From contig NZ_BOOW01000004.1 in the NCBI RefSeq assembly GCF_016863435.1, positions 1-64,000 of the forward strand: 64,000 nucleotides of DNA, given 5' to 3'. The notes below the pieces were generated by a model. It was not told where the DNA came from and did not search any database. It saw only the letters and a program-made list of their open reading frames with translations. The stretch's first letter is position 1; each line of letters starts with the position of its first letter. Source of the DNA: Sinosporangium siamense. GTDB taxonomy: Bacteria > Actinomycetota > Actinomycetes > Streptosporangiales > Streptosporangiaceae. Shown in pieces: positions 36,717 through 46,569 of the stretch. A program made the translations under genes and the position numbers.

Positions 36717-36843
36717 AATGGGGTTGGACAGACTTCGATAACCGACTTATCCCGATTCCTAGGTATTCTCTTGAGTGATCCGTGACGCTGTGGTACTTCC
36801 ATCTGGGGAGCTGCACAAATGGCTGCCCCGATGAGGAGGCGCT

Positions 36844-38019
36844 TTGGCACGGTGGTCGTTCTCGTCGTCCCGGCTGGGAAATGACCCTGAGGTAGGGCCG
36901 GGCGGAGTCGTGGCGGCCACGCAGTTACGCATGGTGCGCATGATCGCGTTCGTCCGCGCGGGCACCGCCGGGTTCGTCTACGTCCCCCTGATCAGCTGGA
37001 ACCGGCTCGACCGCCCCTGGCTGGCCCTCGCCCTGGCGATCGCCGCGACCGTGCACTCGGCCTGGTTCGTGTGGTGGGCCCTGCGCGTCAAGACCCCGGA
37101 CGACCCCGTGCTCGTCTGGACCGACGTCGCCGTCGCCATCGTGTTCATGCTCGTCGGCTCGCGCGCCGCCCCCGAGTTCGCGCGGAACCTGCTCATGACG
37201 CCGCTTGTGCCGTACAGCCTCGTGACCTCGGCGGTGCTCGGGTTCGGCCTGCGGTGGGGCAGGGCGCCGGCGTTCGCCGTCCTCGGCCTCATGGTCACCT
37301 GGGTCGTCTCCCTGCTGCCGGACATCGGGCAGAAACTCGGCTCCGATCTGCTCGGCTTTGTCATGTGGTATGTCATCGGGGCGCTGATCGGGCGCGAGAT
37401 GCTCAACCTCGCGCACCGCGCCGACGACGCCTCCGCCCGCGCGGAGGAGAGCCAGCGGCTGCTGGCGCAGCGCGCGATCCACGACGATCTCCTCCCCGTG
37501 ATCGAACGCGTCGCCCAAGGGGGCGACCTCGGCGAACCCCTGTCCAAGGCGGCACGCCGGGCCGCCTTCCTCGGGCGGGCCTATCTGGGCGACCGCAGAA
37601 AGGGCGGTGTCCCCGCCTTCGAAGGCAGGATCAGTGACATCGTGGACAACGCCGTGAACCTCGGAAGTCTCGTCGAGCACGAGTTGCGCGTGGCGGCCGA
37701 CCCTCCGCCGCGGATCGCCGAGGCGTGCGCCGCCGCCGTCGCCGAGGCGCTCAACAATGTGCGCAGGCACGCGGGGGAGGGGGTGATCGCCCGCCTCTAT
37801 GTGGAATCCGGCCCCGACTGGGTGCTCGCCACCGTCTGGGATGACGGCAGGGGTTTCGACCCCAAGAAGGTCGCCCCCGGCCTCGGCTTCACCGGCGCCT
37901 ACGCGGCGGTGCGCGCGCTCGGCGGCGAGTGCACCATCGCGGCCTACCCCGGCGAGGGCACCAAGGTCACCGTGCACTGGGAGGCCGCAGAGGACGGCGA
38001 GGCGGGAGCGGACGCGTGA
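36844..38019 (+). CDS. sensor histidine kinase, membrane
   Basis: 391 residues from a TTG with a strong GAGGAGG 6 nt upstream, which decides the start. Four or five transmembrane segments fill residues 40-190 (for example LALALAIAATVHSAWFVWWA). The DHp helix carries ARAEESQRLLAQRAIHDDLL with the His, in the class of NarX/DesK-type kinases, and the HATPase_c part has EALNNVRRHAGEG (N box) and WDDGRGFDP (G1), GLGF-type G2. There is no large extracellular sensor domain. It overlaps the response-regulator start by GTGA. It lies 217 bp after the tubulin-like run and could control it. Confidence 0.9.
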   Translation: MARWSFSSSRLGNDPEVGPGGVVAATQLRMVRMIAFVRAGTAGFVYVPLISWNRLDRPWLALALAIAATVHSAWFVWWALRVKTPDDPVLVWTDVAVAIVFMLVGSRAAPEFARNLLMTPLVPYSLVTSAVLGFGLRWGRAPAFAVLGLMVTWVVSLLPDIGQKLGSDLLGFVMWYVIGALIGREMLNLAHRADDASARAEESQRLLAQRAIHDDLLPVIERVAQGGDLGEPLSKAARRAAFLGRAYLGDRRKGGVPAFEGRISDIVDNAVNLGSLVEHELRVAADPPPRIAEACAAAVAEALNNVRRHAGEGVIARLYVESGPDWVLATVWDDGRGFDPKKVAPGLGFTGAYAAVRALGGECTIAAYPGEGTKVTVHWEAAEDGEAGADA

Positions 38020-38819
38020 ACGCCCGGGAGAACGGCCGCGTCGCCGTCGTGGACGACCAGCCGGTGGCGGCGGCCGGGCTCCGGCTCGGCATCGAGGCCG
38101 CGGGCTACGCCGTCGTGGCGGAGGTCCGGTCGGTGGAGGAGCTCGATCCCGAGCTTGAGGTGGACGTCGTCGTCTGCGACTACTGGATCAGGGGCGGCAG
38201 ATCGCGGGTCGAGGCGGTCGAGTTCCTCGTACGCCGAGGGCTCCTTGTCCTGTCCGTCTCCGCCGTCGCCACCGCCGAGGCGGTGCTCGACGTCATCGCG
38301 GCCGGCGCCTGCGGGTTCATCCATAAGGACGCGGAGATATTGGACTACCCTCGCGCGCTTGCCCATTCCCTCGCCGACGGGTGTTATCTATCGCCGCTGC
38401 TGGCGGGTTATCTGCTGGAGGACGCCAACCGCAGACCTCTCGACTCCGACGACATCGGGCGCCCCGAGCGCCTGCTGCTGCGCACCGTGGCCGACGGGAA
38501 GACGTCGCAGGACGCGGTCGCCGCGCTGGAGCTCACCCGCGACGTCTATCTCGCGCGGTTGCGGCTGATCTTCACCGCGGCGGGGCGGCGGAGGAAGAAG
38601 CACCGGCTCACCCCGAGGGAGATGCAGATCGTGCAGATGATCGTCCTGGAGGGGATGACCGCACGTCAGATCGCCCGCCGGCTCGACATCCGCCCCGACA
38701 CGGTCGCCGATCACCTGAACTCCATCAAGCGCAAGTATCAGGCCATGCATCCCGACAATCACCTTGCCCCACGCGCCATCGTGCTCCAATGGGCCAGGGA
38801 ACTCGGAATGTTGCACTAA
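38016..38819 (+). CDS. response regulator, REC plus LuxR-type HTH
   Basis: 267 residues. The receiver domain begins RVAVVDDQPVAAAGLRLGIE (acidic pocket) with the phospho-acceptor Asp in VVVCDYWIRGG and a later SVSA and HKD (Lys) triad. The C-terminal HTH is RLTPREMQIVQMIVLEGMT followed by RQIARRLDIRPDTVADHLN. A ~70-residue stretch between them (LLLRTVADGKTSQDAVAALELT) reads like a second, degenerate HTH. That layout is longer than ordinary NarL-type regulators (about 210). The two genes form a two-component pair with the kinase. Confidence 0.9.
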   Translation: MNARENGRVAVVDDQPVAAAGLRLGIEAAGYAVVAEVRSVEELDPELEVDVVVCDYWIRGGRSRVEAVEFLVRRGLLVLSVSAVATAEAVLDVIAAGACGFIHKDAEILDYPRALAHSLADGCYLSPLLAGYLLEDANRRPLDSDDIGRPERLLLRTVADGKTSQDAVAALELTRDVYLARLRLIFTAAGRRRKKHRLTPREMQIVQMIVLEGMTARQIARRLDIRPDTVADHLNSIKRKYQAMHPDNHLAPRAIVLQWARELGMLH

Positions 38820-39033
38820 ACCAGGAGCCGACCTCCCCGAAGCCGCATCCCTTTGCCGCATTATGACCCGGCTCGCCCAACCATGAGCCGGCCTCCCGGT
38901 GGGTGCACCCTCATGGTCGCACTGCCACATTCACCGCGCTCCCCCCATTCTTCGGGATAGACCGGCGAAAGCCACTAGTGAACAATGTCCCGGCGCGCCG
39001 CCGCGCCCCGCGCGGACGTGTCGTCAGAATGGG

Positions 39034-40845
39034 ATGGTGAACGTAGAGCAACCCGTGCCGCCTCCCTGGTGGAGACACCTTCTCGACGCCTTCGCGGAGC
39101 CCGGCGCGCTGATGGTCGAAGACCTCGCCAAGGAGCTCGGCCTCGACACCGAGCGGGTGGAGAGCGAGCTCGCCGCCTCGCCGCTTTTCCACGACACCGA
39201 GGACGGCTGGGTCCACCTGCCCCACCTGGCCGAGGGTGCGGTGTTCACCCACCAGGTCACGGCCGAGGAGGCCGCCTCGGGCACGCTCGACGCGGCCGGC
39301 GACCTTGCCCTGTGGACGCGGTTCGCCGCCGGTGCCGGCTGGCCGCTCGCCGGGGGAGGCATGATGACCGCCGACGCCTCCGGGCAGCTGTCAGGGCCGC
39401 CCGGCTGGCTGCCCGCCTGCGCGGAGAACGACGTGCTGGCCGTGCGCCTCACCGGCGGCGTCTTCGAGGTCACGCCACTGCGCCCCGGGGGCAGCGTCGC
39501 CAAACCCGCCGCCATGGCCAGGGTCGTCGAGGAGGCCGTCGGCCAGGCGATGCTGGCCGTGGCCGTCTATGCGCACTTCCGCGAGGAGGACCCGGCGGTG
39601 AGCCGGTCCGCGCCGCTCGACGTGGTGGCCGCCGAGATACTGCACAACTACCCCGGCACCTTCGACCACCCTCACCCGCCGCTCACCGAGCTGCTCCCGG
39701 AGGGCGGTCTGGTCGTCTCCGGTGGCCAGGTGCACATGCGCGGTGCGCCCGAGCACCCCGGCGAGGTGCGGGGCATGATCGAGGACGACGTCATCAGGCT
39801 GGTCAAGATCCGCCACGCGCTGTCCATCCTCGACGCCGACAGCGACCTGACCGGGACACTGCGCCACCTCGCCGTCTCCGACGCCGTGATCGGCCACCTC
39901 GCCGACGACATGGCGCGCGAGCCCCTGAGCGACGACATGCTGACGGCAATGGCCGCCGCCGCCGCGGGCCCGAGGCAGCAGGCCGCCGTCGCTCTCCTCG
40001 CCTCACGCCGGGCCTCGAGCGCGGCGGAGGCCGCCGCGCTCGTCGAGGAGGCGCTCGCCCTGGTGCCCGACCTCGTCCCGGCCCTGCTCGACGCCGGTTT
40101 CCACGCGGCCTGCCAGGGTGACTACGCCAAGGCCGACGACCTGCTGCGGCGCGGCGGCGTGCAGTCCGACGAGGGGCTGCGCGAGGCCCTGCGGCCCCTG
40201 TCCGCGGCCCCCTCGGGCGCGGTCGCGCGGAACCAGCCGTGCCCGTGCGGGTCCGGCCTCAAATACAAGGCCTGCCATCAGGCCGCCGAGATCCACCCGC
40301 TGACCGAGCGTGCCCCGCTCCTGCACCGGCTCGTCCTCGCCTACGCCTACGGACCGGCCAACCGCGACGCGGTCGCCGCCGTGGTGGCGGGCGGCCCCGA
40401 CGACACGGCGGGGTTCCTCGCCGAGACCGCCGCCTTCGAATACGCCATGGCCGCGGACTTCCTCGCCGAGCACCGCGAGTGGCTCAGGGCCGACGAGATC
40501 GCGCTCCTTGAGTCCTGGGTGTCTGAGCCGCTGCGGGTGTGGGAGGTGGCCGAGGCCGATCGTGCGCGGGGCACCGTAGGATTGCGGGATCTCGCCGGGG
40601 GATCCGCCGAGTCCTCGGTGCGGCGGCGGGCTCTGGCCCAGGCGGCCACGGTCGGCGACGTGGTGCTCGCCCGGCTGCTGGACGACGGCACCGGGCCCCG
40701 CCTGTTCGTCGATCCACCGGTCATGCGGCGCCTGCCGGGCCTGCCGCCGCTGGCCGACCCCGTCGATCCGATGGAGGTCGCCGACTTCGTCGCCAAGGCC
40801 GCGCGGCCTGAGCCGTTCGAGCCGGGCACTTTTCTGTTGCCTTGA
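39034..40845 (+). CDS. SEC-C motif protein with winged-helix start
   Basis: 603 residues from the ATG before VNVEQPVPPPW. The first ~60 residues read like a winged helix (LAKELGLDTERVESEL). The middle is helical, with Ala-rich repeats (about 330-420). A SEC-C zinc motif RNQPCPCGSGLKYKACH lies at about 410, the same ligand set as at the SecA tail, which binds zinc and SecB or ribosomes. The remaining ~190 residues are unassigned. The family is found in many actinomycetes with unknown function. There is no signal peptide, so it is cytosolic. Confidence 0.8.
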   Translation: MVNVEQPVPPPWWRHLLDAFAEPGALMVEDLAKELGLDTERVESELAASPLFHDTEDGWVHLPHLAEGAVFTHQVTAEEAASGTLDAAGDLALWTRFAAGAGWPLAGGGMMTADASGQLSGPPGWLPACAENDVLAVRLTGGVFEVTPLRPGGSVAKPAAMARVVEEAVGQAMLAVAVYAHFREEDPAVSRSAPLDVVAAEILHNYPGTFDHPHPPLTELLPEGGLVVSGGQVHMRGAPEHPGEVRGMIEDDVIRLVKIRHALSILDADSDLTGTLRHLAVSDAVIGHLADDMAREPLSDDMLTAMAAAAAGPRQQAAVALLASRRASSAAEAAALVEEALALVPDLVPALLDAGFHAACQGDYAKADDLLRRGGVQSDEGLREALRPLSAAPSGAVARNQPCPCGSGLKYKACHQAAEIHPLTERAPLLHRLVLAYAYGPANRDAVAAVVAGGPDDTAGFLAETAAFEYAMAADFLAEHREWLRADEIALLESWVSEPLRVWEVAEADRARGTVGLRDLAGGSAESSVRRRALAQAATVGDVVLARLLDDGTGPRLFVDPPVMRRLPGLPPLADPVDPMEVADFVAKAARPEPFEPGTFLLP

Positions 40846-40995
40846 GAAGGGCTTAGCGCCCTTGCGTGGGTCGCCGCCGCCATAAACGAAAGTGTGATAT
40901 GCCGATCCGATATACCGTCCGGTGTGCGGCTGTATTCGCTTTAGGCTTCCATGGTGATTTTTTCACCGAGCCATATTCATCTTGCGGAGCGGCCC

Positions 40996-42033
40996 GTGCA
41001 GCGAGGACGGATCCCATCACGTCGGGCGACCACCCGCACAGCCAGCCGGACGGCTGAGGGATGGGCGGCACTTTGTGTGCGTTTCGTGGCTGGTGCCGTC
41101 TCCCTCGCCGCGGTGCTCGCGGCGGCTCCCGCCGTCTCGGCGACGTCGGCGGTCACCGCCGACCCGGTGGAGATCAGCCTGCCCGGCACCGGGGTCACCC
41201 TTCGCGAGAACCCCTCAGACCGGCTTCATGTCACCTCCTACACCCTGAGCAAAAACAGGGCGTATCTCCGGGCACGCGGGCAGAACACCTTCGCCCGGCG
41301 CTCCGGATTCACCGAATACACCGCCTCGCCAGGCGGCGGCCGCGCAGCGGGCATCGCCACCACCTACACGGAGGCGGGATACGACTCCCTGGTCATCATG
41401 GACCGGCGCACGGGCAGGTCGGTGACGGTCAACACGGTGCGGCGGCCGCTCACCGCGTCCTACGCCTACTGGTCGCGGGACGGCTCCAAGGTCGTGCTCA
41501 CCGCCGAGCGCAAGGTCGAAGGAAAGTGGCGCACGGTGGGCTACGTGCTGGTGGACGTGGCAACCCGCACCAGCCGCTACATCCCGGTGACGGGCGTGCA
41601 CAAGGAGGGCACCTTCCGCTGGGCCGGCGACAACTCCCACCTGATCGTCGATCACGGCGAGGGTGTGCGATTCCACCGCGCCGCAGACGGCGCCGTCGTC
41701 CGCACCCTGTCCAAGGTGGGCCGGCCCGCCGGCGGCGAGGAGGCGGTGTCCCCCTCCGGGCGATTGATGAGCACCTGGTGCCCTGTCAGCGTGCGGGAGA
41801 AGGTCTGCGTGGTCGACCGGGCCACCGGAAAGATCAGAAGCTATGTGAACACCAAGGCCGAGGGCGTCTGGGGCTGGTGGGACGAGTCCCACATGATCGC
41901 GGTGGTGCCCAAGGACGGCGGCTACCAGGCCGCGCTCATCAACTTCAAGGGGCAGGTGAACGGCGTGCTCGCCGAGATCTCCGCCTCCGCCTACCGCACG
42001 GACAAGGTCTATCTCAGCTACACGCGCAAGTAG
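40996..42033 (+). CDS. secreted beta-propeller-like protein
   Basis: 345 residues from a GTG with GGAG 6 nt upstream; an in-frame ATG 15 codons earlier is an alternative. A long signal peptide is visible (ALCVRFVAGAVSLAAVLAAA, cleavage near AVSA). The mature part has repeated strand pairs such as LVIMDRRTGRSVTVNTV, YVLVDVATRTSRYIPVTG, VCVVDRATGKIRSYVNT, each about 45-50 residues, typical of WD40/TolB-like propeller blades. No enzymatic motif. Likely exported protein of unknown function. Confidence 0.75.
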   Translation: MQRGRIPSRRATTRTASRTAEGWAALCVRFVAGAVSLAAVLAAAPAVSATSAVTADPVEISLPGTGVTLRENPSDRLHVTSYTLSKNRAYLRARGQNTFARRSGFTEYTASPGGGRAAGIATTYTEAGYDSLVIMDRRTGRSVTVNTVRRPLTASYAYWSRDGSKVVLTAERKVEGKWRTVGYVLVDVATRTSRYIPVTGVHKEGTFRWAGDNSHLIVDHGEGVRFHRAADGAVVRTLSKVGRPAGGEEAVSPSGRLMSTWCPVSVREKVCVVDRATGKIRSYVNTKAEGVWGWWDESHMIAVVPKDGGYQAALINFKGQVNGVLAEISASAYRTDKVYLSYTRK

Positions 42034-42378
42034 CCGCCCTCCGGGCGGGCCCGCGCCTGCCGGGTGGCGTTGGTGACCACCTCCTGCGCCGCCCGATAGA
42101 GCCTTCGGGGACCGGTCGCGCCGTACGGCGCAGCCACCGACGTCGCCCGCGACCCGGTTTGGATCGCGGGCCCGGCCTGGGCCCGGTCTCGTGTCGCTTT
42201 TCCGGCGTGGCCGGTCCGCCGGTGTGGATCGCGGGCGCCTGGCCTTCGGCCGGGGGCCCGCTTTGCCGCCTGCGGCCGGTCACCGGCGGTCGTGGTGCCC
42301 GCTGCCGCGGTCCGCGGAGAGTGGCCCCGGTGTGCCCGGTGGGCGGAACATCTCTTTGATACGACCTAGACTGCCCAT
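42034..42378. other. intergenic, 345 bp
   Basis: Contains a duplicated TGGATCGCGGGC (near 42162 and 42225) and GC-rich inverted repeats such as GGGCCCGGCCTGGGCCCG, which can form a hairpin after the preceding gene. No gene supported. Confidence 0.45.
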
Positions 42379-42699
42379 GTGGCAGACGTGAAGTTCGAGA
42401 TCCAAATGCTGCACGACCGCGTGATGGTCCGGGCCGAGCAGGACTCCGAGGAGCGCCGGAGCACCGCGGGCATCGTCATTCCCGCGACGGTCAAGATGGC
42501 CAACCGGTTGGTGTGGGGCGAGGTCTGCGGCGTCGGCGCGAGCGCACGATCGGTCAAGGTCGGCGACAAGGTGCTGTTCAATCCCGAGGACCAATACGAG
42601 GTCGAAGTGCAGGGTCAGGTCTACGTCGTCATGCGCGAGCGCGACCTGCACGCGATCGCCACGACCCAGACCGATCACGGCACAGGCCTTTACCTCTGA
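42379..42699 (+). CDS. GroES-like co-chaperonin, stand-alone
   Basis: 106 residues from GTG. The cpn10 beta barrel shows MLHDRVMVRAEQDSEERRST (start) with the mobile-loop-like AGIVIPATVKMANRLVWG, then VGDKVLFNPEDQYEVEV and a C-terminal MRERDLHAIA. No groEL is near, so it is an orphan of the second GroES-like type that occurs in actinomycetes; canonical groES always sits next to groEL1. The mobile loop lacks the usual IVL-type hydrophobic tripeptide, so binding to GroEL is uncertain. Confidence 0.85.
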   Translation: MADVKFEIQMLHDRVMVRAEQDSEERRSTAGIVIPATVKMANRLVWGEVCGVGASARSVKVGDKVLFNPEDQYEVEVQGQVYVVMRERDLHAIATTQTDHGTGLYL

Positions 42700-43049
42700 T
42701 AGATCCCTCCCCGGCCGTCGTCCCGACCGCGGGGCGGCCCCTCGCCCGTTGGAAGATTCCCGGGGAAGAGCAACAACAGCCTCTTCCCTGATGCGGATGA
42801 TTCATGATTTAACTGTTTTTATGGGCGTTAGCCCATGTTTTGGGGCCCTCGCCGGTCATCGGGAAGACCTTACTGATCAGTAATGGTCGGATGGATTCTG
42901 TTAGGAAAAATGCACCTCGCCAATTCCGTCACACACGACCCAGTACCGACAAGGCCGCTGTATATTTTCGCGCAGGTTTCTCGGAATTCTGTCCTGTTTG
43001 GGACGCCGAGTCCCGGAAACGGATTATCCGGTTGCCAAGGGGGATGGGG
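42700..43049. other. intergenic, 350 bp
   Basis: A lower-G+C region with the small hairpin listed separately and AT-rich TATATTTTC (about 42960) that could be a promoter for the epimerase-like gene. No gene supported. Confidence 0.4.
42821..42842 (+). terminator. short hairpin with T-runs on both sides
   Basis: ATGGGC-GTTA-GCCCAT with TTTTT before and GTTTTG after; usable in either direction. Lies 120 bp past the GroES-like gene. Confidence 0.55.
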
Positions 43050-43928
43050 ATGAGCCGGTTTCTTCTCATCGGTGGCACGGGGTTCATCGGTGAACACGTG
43101 CGGGCGGGCCTGTCCGCCATTCGCGGCTCCGAAGTGTTCACCGTCTCCCGCGAACGGGCCGAAAGCCGCCTCGACCTCACCACGGCCGGACAACGCGAAC
43201 TGACCGACCTGCTCTACGAGACCGCGCCCACCGCCGTGATCAACTGCGTGGGCGTGATGCGGGGCACCCCGATCGAGATGACCCAGGCCAACGTCGTGGC
43301 CACCGCACGACTCCTGGCCGCCGTGGCCCGCGCGGCCCCCAAGGCCCGCGTCGTGCACGTCGGCTCGGCCGCGGAATATGGCGCGGTCCTCGAAGGCCGA
43401 CCCGTCACCGAGGACACCCCCTGCCGCCCCGTCGGCACCTACGGCATGACCAAACTCGGCGGCACCGAACTCATCCGCGCCGCCGCCGAGGACGGCGTCG
43501 ACGCGGTGTCGCTCCGCGTCTTCAACGCGGTCGGCCCCGGCGCCTCCGCCGACTCGCTCGCCGGCCGTGTCGTCGAGTGCCTCCGCGAGGGCCGCGAGGT
43601 CCAGGTGGCCGGCGCACACCATGTACGCGACTTCGTCGACGTACGAGACGTCGCCGACGCGATCGTGGCCGCCGCCACCGTCAGAGGCCCGCTGCCGCCC
43701 GTCCTCAACGTGGGCAGCGGCCGGGCGACCGCCGTCACCGACGTCGTCTCGACCCTGATCGACCTCGCCGCCCCCGGCACTCCGGTGGTGACGGACGGCC
43801 CCCTCGACGAGAAGTCCGGCGCCGTCGCCTGGCAATGCGCCGACGTCACCGCGGTCTCCGCCACCCTCGGCTGGAAACCGTCCTTCGACCTCGCCACATC
43901 CCTGACCGACCTGTGGACGTCCTGCTGA
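43050..43928 (+). CDS. NAD(P)-dependent sugar-nucleotide epimerase/dehydratase-like protein
   Basis: 292 residues; the start is either of two ATGs two codons apart, both behind AAGGGGG. The N-terminus FLLIGGTGFIGEHVRAGL is the GxxGxxG NAD(P) loop; SAAEYG with YGMTKLGG forms the S-Y-x3-K catalytic set of extended SDRs (Tyr-x3-Lys). RVFNAVGPG and HHVRDFVDVRDVADA are epimerase-family segments. The length, about 290, is short of most GalE-type enzymes (310-340). Substrate unknown. It is solitary, with no glycosyl-transferase neighbours, so its pathway is unclear. Confidence 0.88.
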   Translation: MSRFLLIGGTGFIGEHVRAGLSAIRGSEVFTVSRERAESRLDLTTAGQRELTDLLYETAPTAVINCVGVMRGTPIEMTQANVVATARLLAAVARAAPKARVVHVGSAAEYGAVLEGRPVTEDTPCRPVGTYGMTKLGGTELIRAAAEDGVDAVSLRVFNAVGPGASADSLAGRVVECLREGREVQVAGAHHVRDFVDVRDVADAIVAAATVRGPLPPVLNVGSGRATAVTDVVSTLIDLAAPGTPVVTDGPLDEKSGAVAWQCADVTAVSATLGWKPSFDLATSLTDLWTSC

Positions 43929-44169
43929 CGAGACACCCCGGCCGCCCGCCCATCCCTCGCACAAGACGAGGCCACCTAGGGCAGGGTGATCGCCCGCCCT
44001 TCTCGCGCGAACCGGTCGTCCGTGGCCGGGCAGGTGCATTCACGCGGGAAGCCGGCAGCGGACGACCAGATGCCATGCGAGGCTTCTCGCGCGGGGAGGG
44101 GGATCCCAGGGGCGGCGCTCTCGCCGGCGAGAGCCGCATGCAACAGAGCGTCCGCGGAGGGCGGCCGTC

Positions 44170-46569
44170 TCATGCGGGGGAGCCGCGGACCTCCACGATT
44201 TCGGCCAGCGGGAACTCAAGGTAATCACCCGCCTCCTCGCACCATGCGTCGAGCACCGCGCCGGCCAGCTCGCCGTGGCTCACGGTCGCGGTGACGCCGT
44301 CGGCCAGGGTGATGGCCGCGCGCACGCCGCGGTCCACCACGAAACCGAGGAGTGACTGCTGGGCCGTCGGCAGTCGTGTGGCCATGCGGCCGATGACCGC
44401 CCAGGTGCGGCCGGTGGTGCGTCCCCCCTCGCCTTCGCTCGCGGCGAGCCGGCGCGCGTGTTCGCGGGGGTCCGGTGCGGGCTCGGCCATCGAGTACGGC
44501 AGAGCCTCAAGCTCGGCCACGCGCCCGCCGGGCAGAAGGATCAGTTTGCCGCCGCCTCGGTCCTCCACCTGTGCCCGGTGGATCCTGATCTCCCCGGTGT
44601 CCTCCACCGGGACCGGCGCGTAGCCGTTGTCGCGCAGGACGGCGAGGGTGCGTGCGGCGGGGGCGGCGCTCGCCAGCACTGTGGGGGCGAGCAGCCGCAG
44701 GCCGAGCGCGGCCAGTCGGCGATGCGCGGCGATCTCGGCGAGCAGGGTGGAGTCGGCGGCCTGCACGATGCAGGCGACGCTGGTCACCGTCACCTCGCCG
44801 TGCCGCCGGGCGACGTCGCGCACGAGATATTCGAGCGGCTGCGGCAGTGTGCCCACCTCGGCCAGCTCGTCGAGCAGCTCGTCGGCGGTGTGGCCGCGGT
44901 CGAGCGCACGCCGCACGCTCACGCGCGAGAACCGCCACACCGACGCCGACCCCCGCGACTCCCGATCGGCCGCCCGGTCGAGCAGCTCGGCGAGCTCGGG
45001 AGCCGGTGGCCCGGTGACGACGGCGGTCAGGTCGGCGCCGAACAACGCGCTGCGCCGCGCCCCTGCCAGCGCCTGCGTGGAGCTCTCGACGAGCGCCGGG
45101 TTGTGCTCGACCTCCGGCACCGACTCGTCCTGCTCGTCGCCCGCCTGCTCGGCCAGGGAGGCGAGCGCGCGCCCGAGGTCGGTCAGGCTGTCCTGGGCGA
45201 GCAGGCCGAGCAGCCGGGCCTCCTCCAGCGCCGCGGGGGCGCAGTCCGCGAGCAGCGCGTGGTCGAGCAGGGGCGCGTGCCAGCGGGCGGCGCGCACGAG
45301 CGAGGTGCGGTCGGCGGCGCCGACGCCGGACGGCAGTCCGGCGAGCATCCCGAGCAGGGCGCGCCGCGCCCGTGCGAGCTCGGCGCCCTCCGGGTCGTCC
45401 CCGAGCACGGTGGCGAACCGCCCGTCGACGCGCCGCAGCGAGGACCGGTGCATGCGCCACCACGCGGCGAGCAGCACGCGCAACCTCGTCGGCGCATCGG
45501 AGAGCCGCCAGCGGTCGAACCGCTCGGTGGGCACGAGCCCGCCTGACTCCTCGTCGAAGGCAAGCAGCCTCGCCACGGCGCAGATCTCCAGCGACAGCCG
45601 CGTCTCGTCCTCGTCGCAGCCGGTCTCCTTGGCGACCCGGCGCACCTCGCGCACGCCGACGCCGCCCGTCTTCAGCAGCGGCAGCGGCGTCTTCGCGGTG
45701 TTGTCGAGCAGCGCCGAGGCGCGCTCGACGACCTGGGGGGCGGCGAGGGTCATCGAATGGTCGACCGACTCGGGGTCGACCGGAACCGTCGCCGGCTCGG
45801 GGGCCACCTGGGTGAAGGGCGCGCGGTAGCCGTCGCCGCGCAGCGCGAGCGTCACCTCGCGCGGCATCTCGGCCAGGTGCCAGTGCGGCCGGAACAGCAG
45901 GCCGTGGTCGGCCGCCCACTGCTCCGGCGTGCCGCTCGTGACGAACAGCCCGCCGTCCACGTCGAGCGCGGGCCCCTCCCAGGCGAAGCGCCGCATGAGG
46001 GACTCGGCGCCCCGCGGGCCCTCACGCACGAGCTCGGCCATGCGCACCGGATCGGACAACACCTCGACGATGCGCACCACCAGCTGCCGTTTGGCGCCCT
46101 GCGGCGGCAGGCCGAGCCGCCGGGCGAGCAGCCGCAGCGCGTCGCCGCTCATCGCCCACGACTTGAGGTAATCGGCGAGCGGCGTGCCGAGGCCGCACGG
46201 GGCGGGCCACTCCTTGGCCACCGCGTCGGCCAGGCGCACACGGCCCTCGCCGTCGGGCCAGGCGAGCGCGTGGTCGTAAAGGACGGTGAGCCAAGGCTGG
46301 ACCTCGGCTTCGGCGGCGCCGAGGAAGGCCGCGAGGTCGGCGAGTGTGGTGCGGTCGCCGAGGGCGGATCGGGCCTCGGCGATCTCCAGGCACGGCAGCG
46401 GGAGCTCTCGCAGGGCCGCGAGGGCCGCGGGGCCGCTGCCCAGCCGCTGGGCGAGGGTGTCGAGTCGTCTGGGCCAGGGAGGAGTGAGGGCGTCGGGCCG
46501 GTGGGTGAGGACGCGGGCGAGCCTCTCCTCGTCGAGTGTTCGCAGCCAGCCGAGCAGATGATCGTCCAT
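44170..46569 (-). CDS. helicase-associated (XPB/Helicase_C_3-type) domain protein
   Basis: 799 residues from the ATG before DDHLLGWLRTLDEE, which matches the family start. The protein has no Walker A or B motif. It comprises an N-terminal helical region (LARVLTHRPDALTPPWPRRL), a central helical part, and a C-terminal ~250-residue domain (with RGGGKLILLPGG; TVSHGELAGAVLDAWCEEAG) that resembles the helicase C-terminal/XPB-associated domain of actinomycetes. In these bacteria it usually lies next to a DEAD/DEAH XPB-like helicase; here no helicase is in view. Likely DNA repair related, by inference. Confidence 0.8.
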   Translation of the reverse strand: MDDHLLGWLRTLDEERLARVLTHRPDALTPPWPRRLDTLAQRLGSGPAALAALRELPLPCLEIAEARSALGDRTTLADLAAFLGAAEAEVQPWLTVLYDHALAWPDGEGRVRLADAVAKEWPAPCGLGTPLADYLKSWAMSGDALRLLARRLGLPPQGAKRQLVVRIVEVLSDPVRMAELVREGPRGAESLMRRFAWEGPALDVDGGLFVTSGTPEQWAADHGLLFRPHWHLAEMPREVTLALRGDGYRAPFTQVAPEPATVPVDPESVDHSMTLAAPQVVERASALLDNTAKTPLPLLKTGGVGVREVRRVAKETGCDEDETRLSLEICAVARLLAFDEESGGLVPTERFDRWRLSDAPTRLRVLLAAWWRMHRSSLRRVDGRFATVLGDDPEGAELARARRALLGMLAGLPSGVGAADRTSLVRAARWHAPLLDHALLADCAPAALEEARLLGLLAQDSLTDLGRALASLAEQAGDEQDESVPEVEHNPALVESSTQALAGARRSALFGADLTAVVTGPPAPELAELLDRAADRESRGSASVWRFSRVSVRRALDRGHTADELLDELAEVGTLPQPLEYLVRDVARRHGEVTVTSVACIVQAADSTLLAEIAAHRRLAALGLRLLAPTVLASAAPAARTLAVLRDNGYAPVPVEDTGEIRIHRAQVEDRGGGKLILLPGGRVAELEALPYSMAEPAPDPREHARRLAASEGEGGRTTGRTWAVIGRMATRLPTAQQSLLGFVVDRGVRAAITLADGVTATVSHGELAGAVLDAWCEEAGDYLEFPLAEIVEVRGSPA

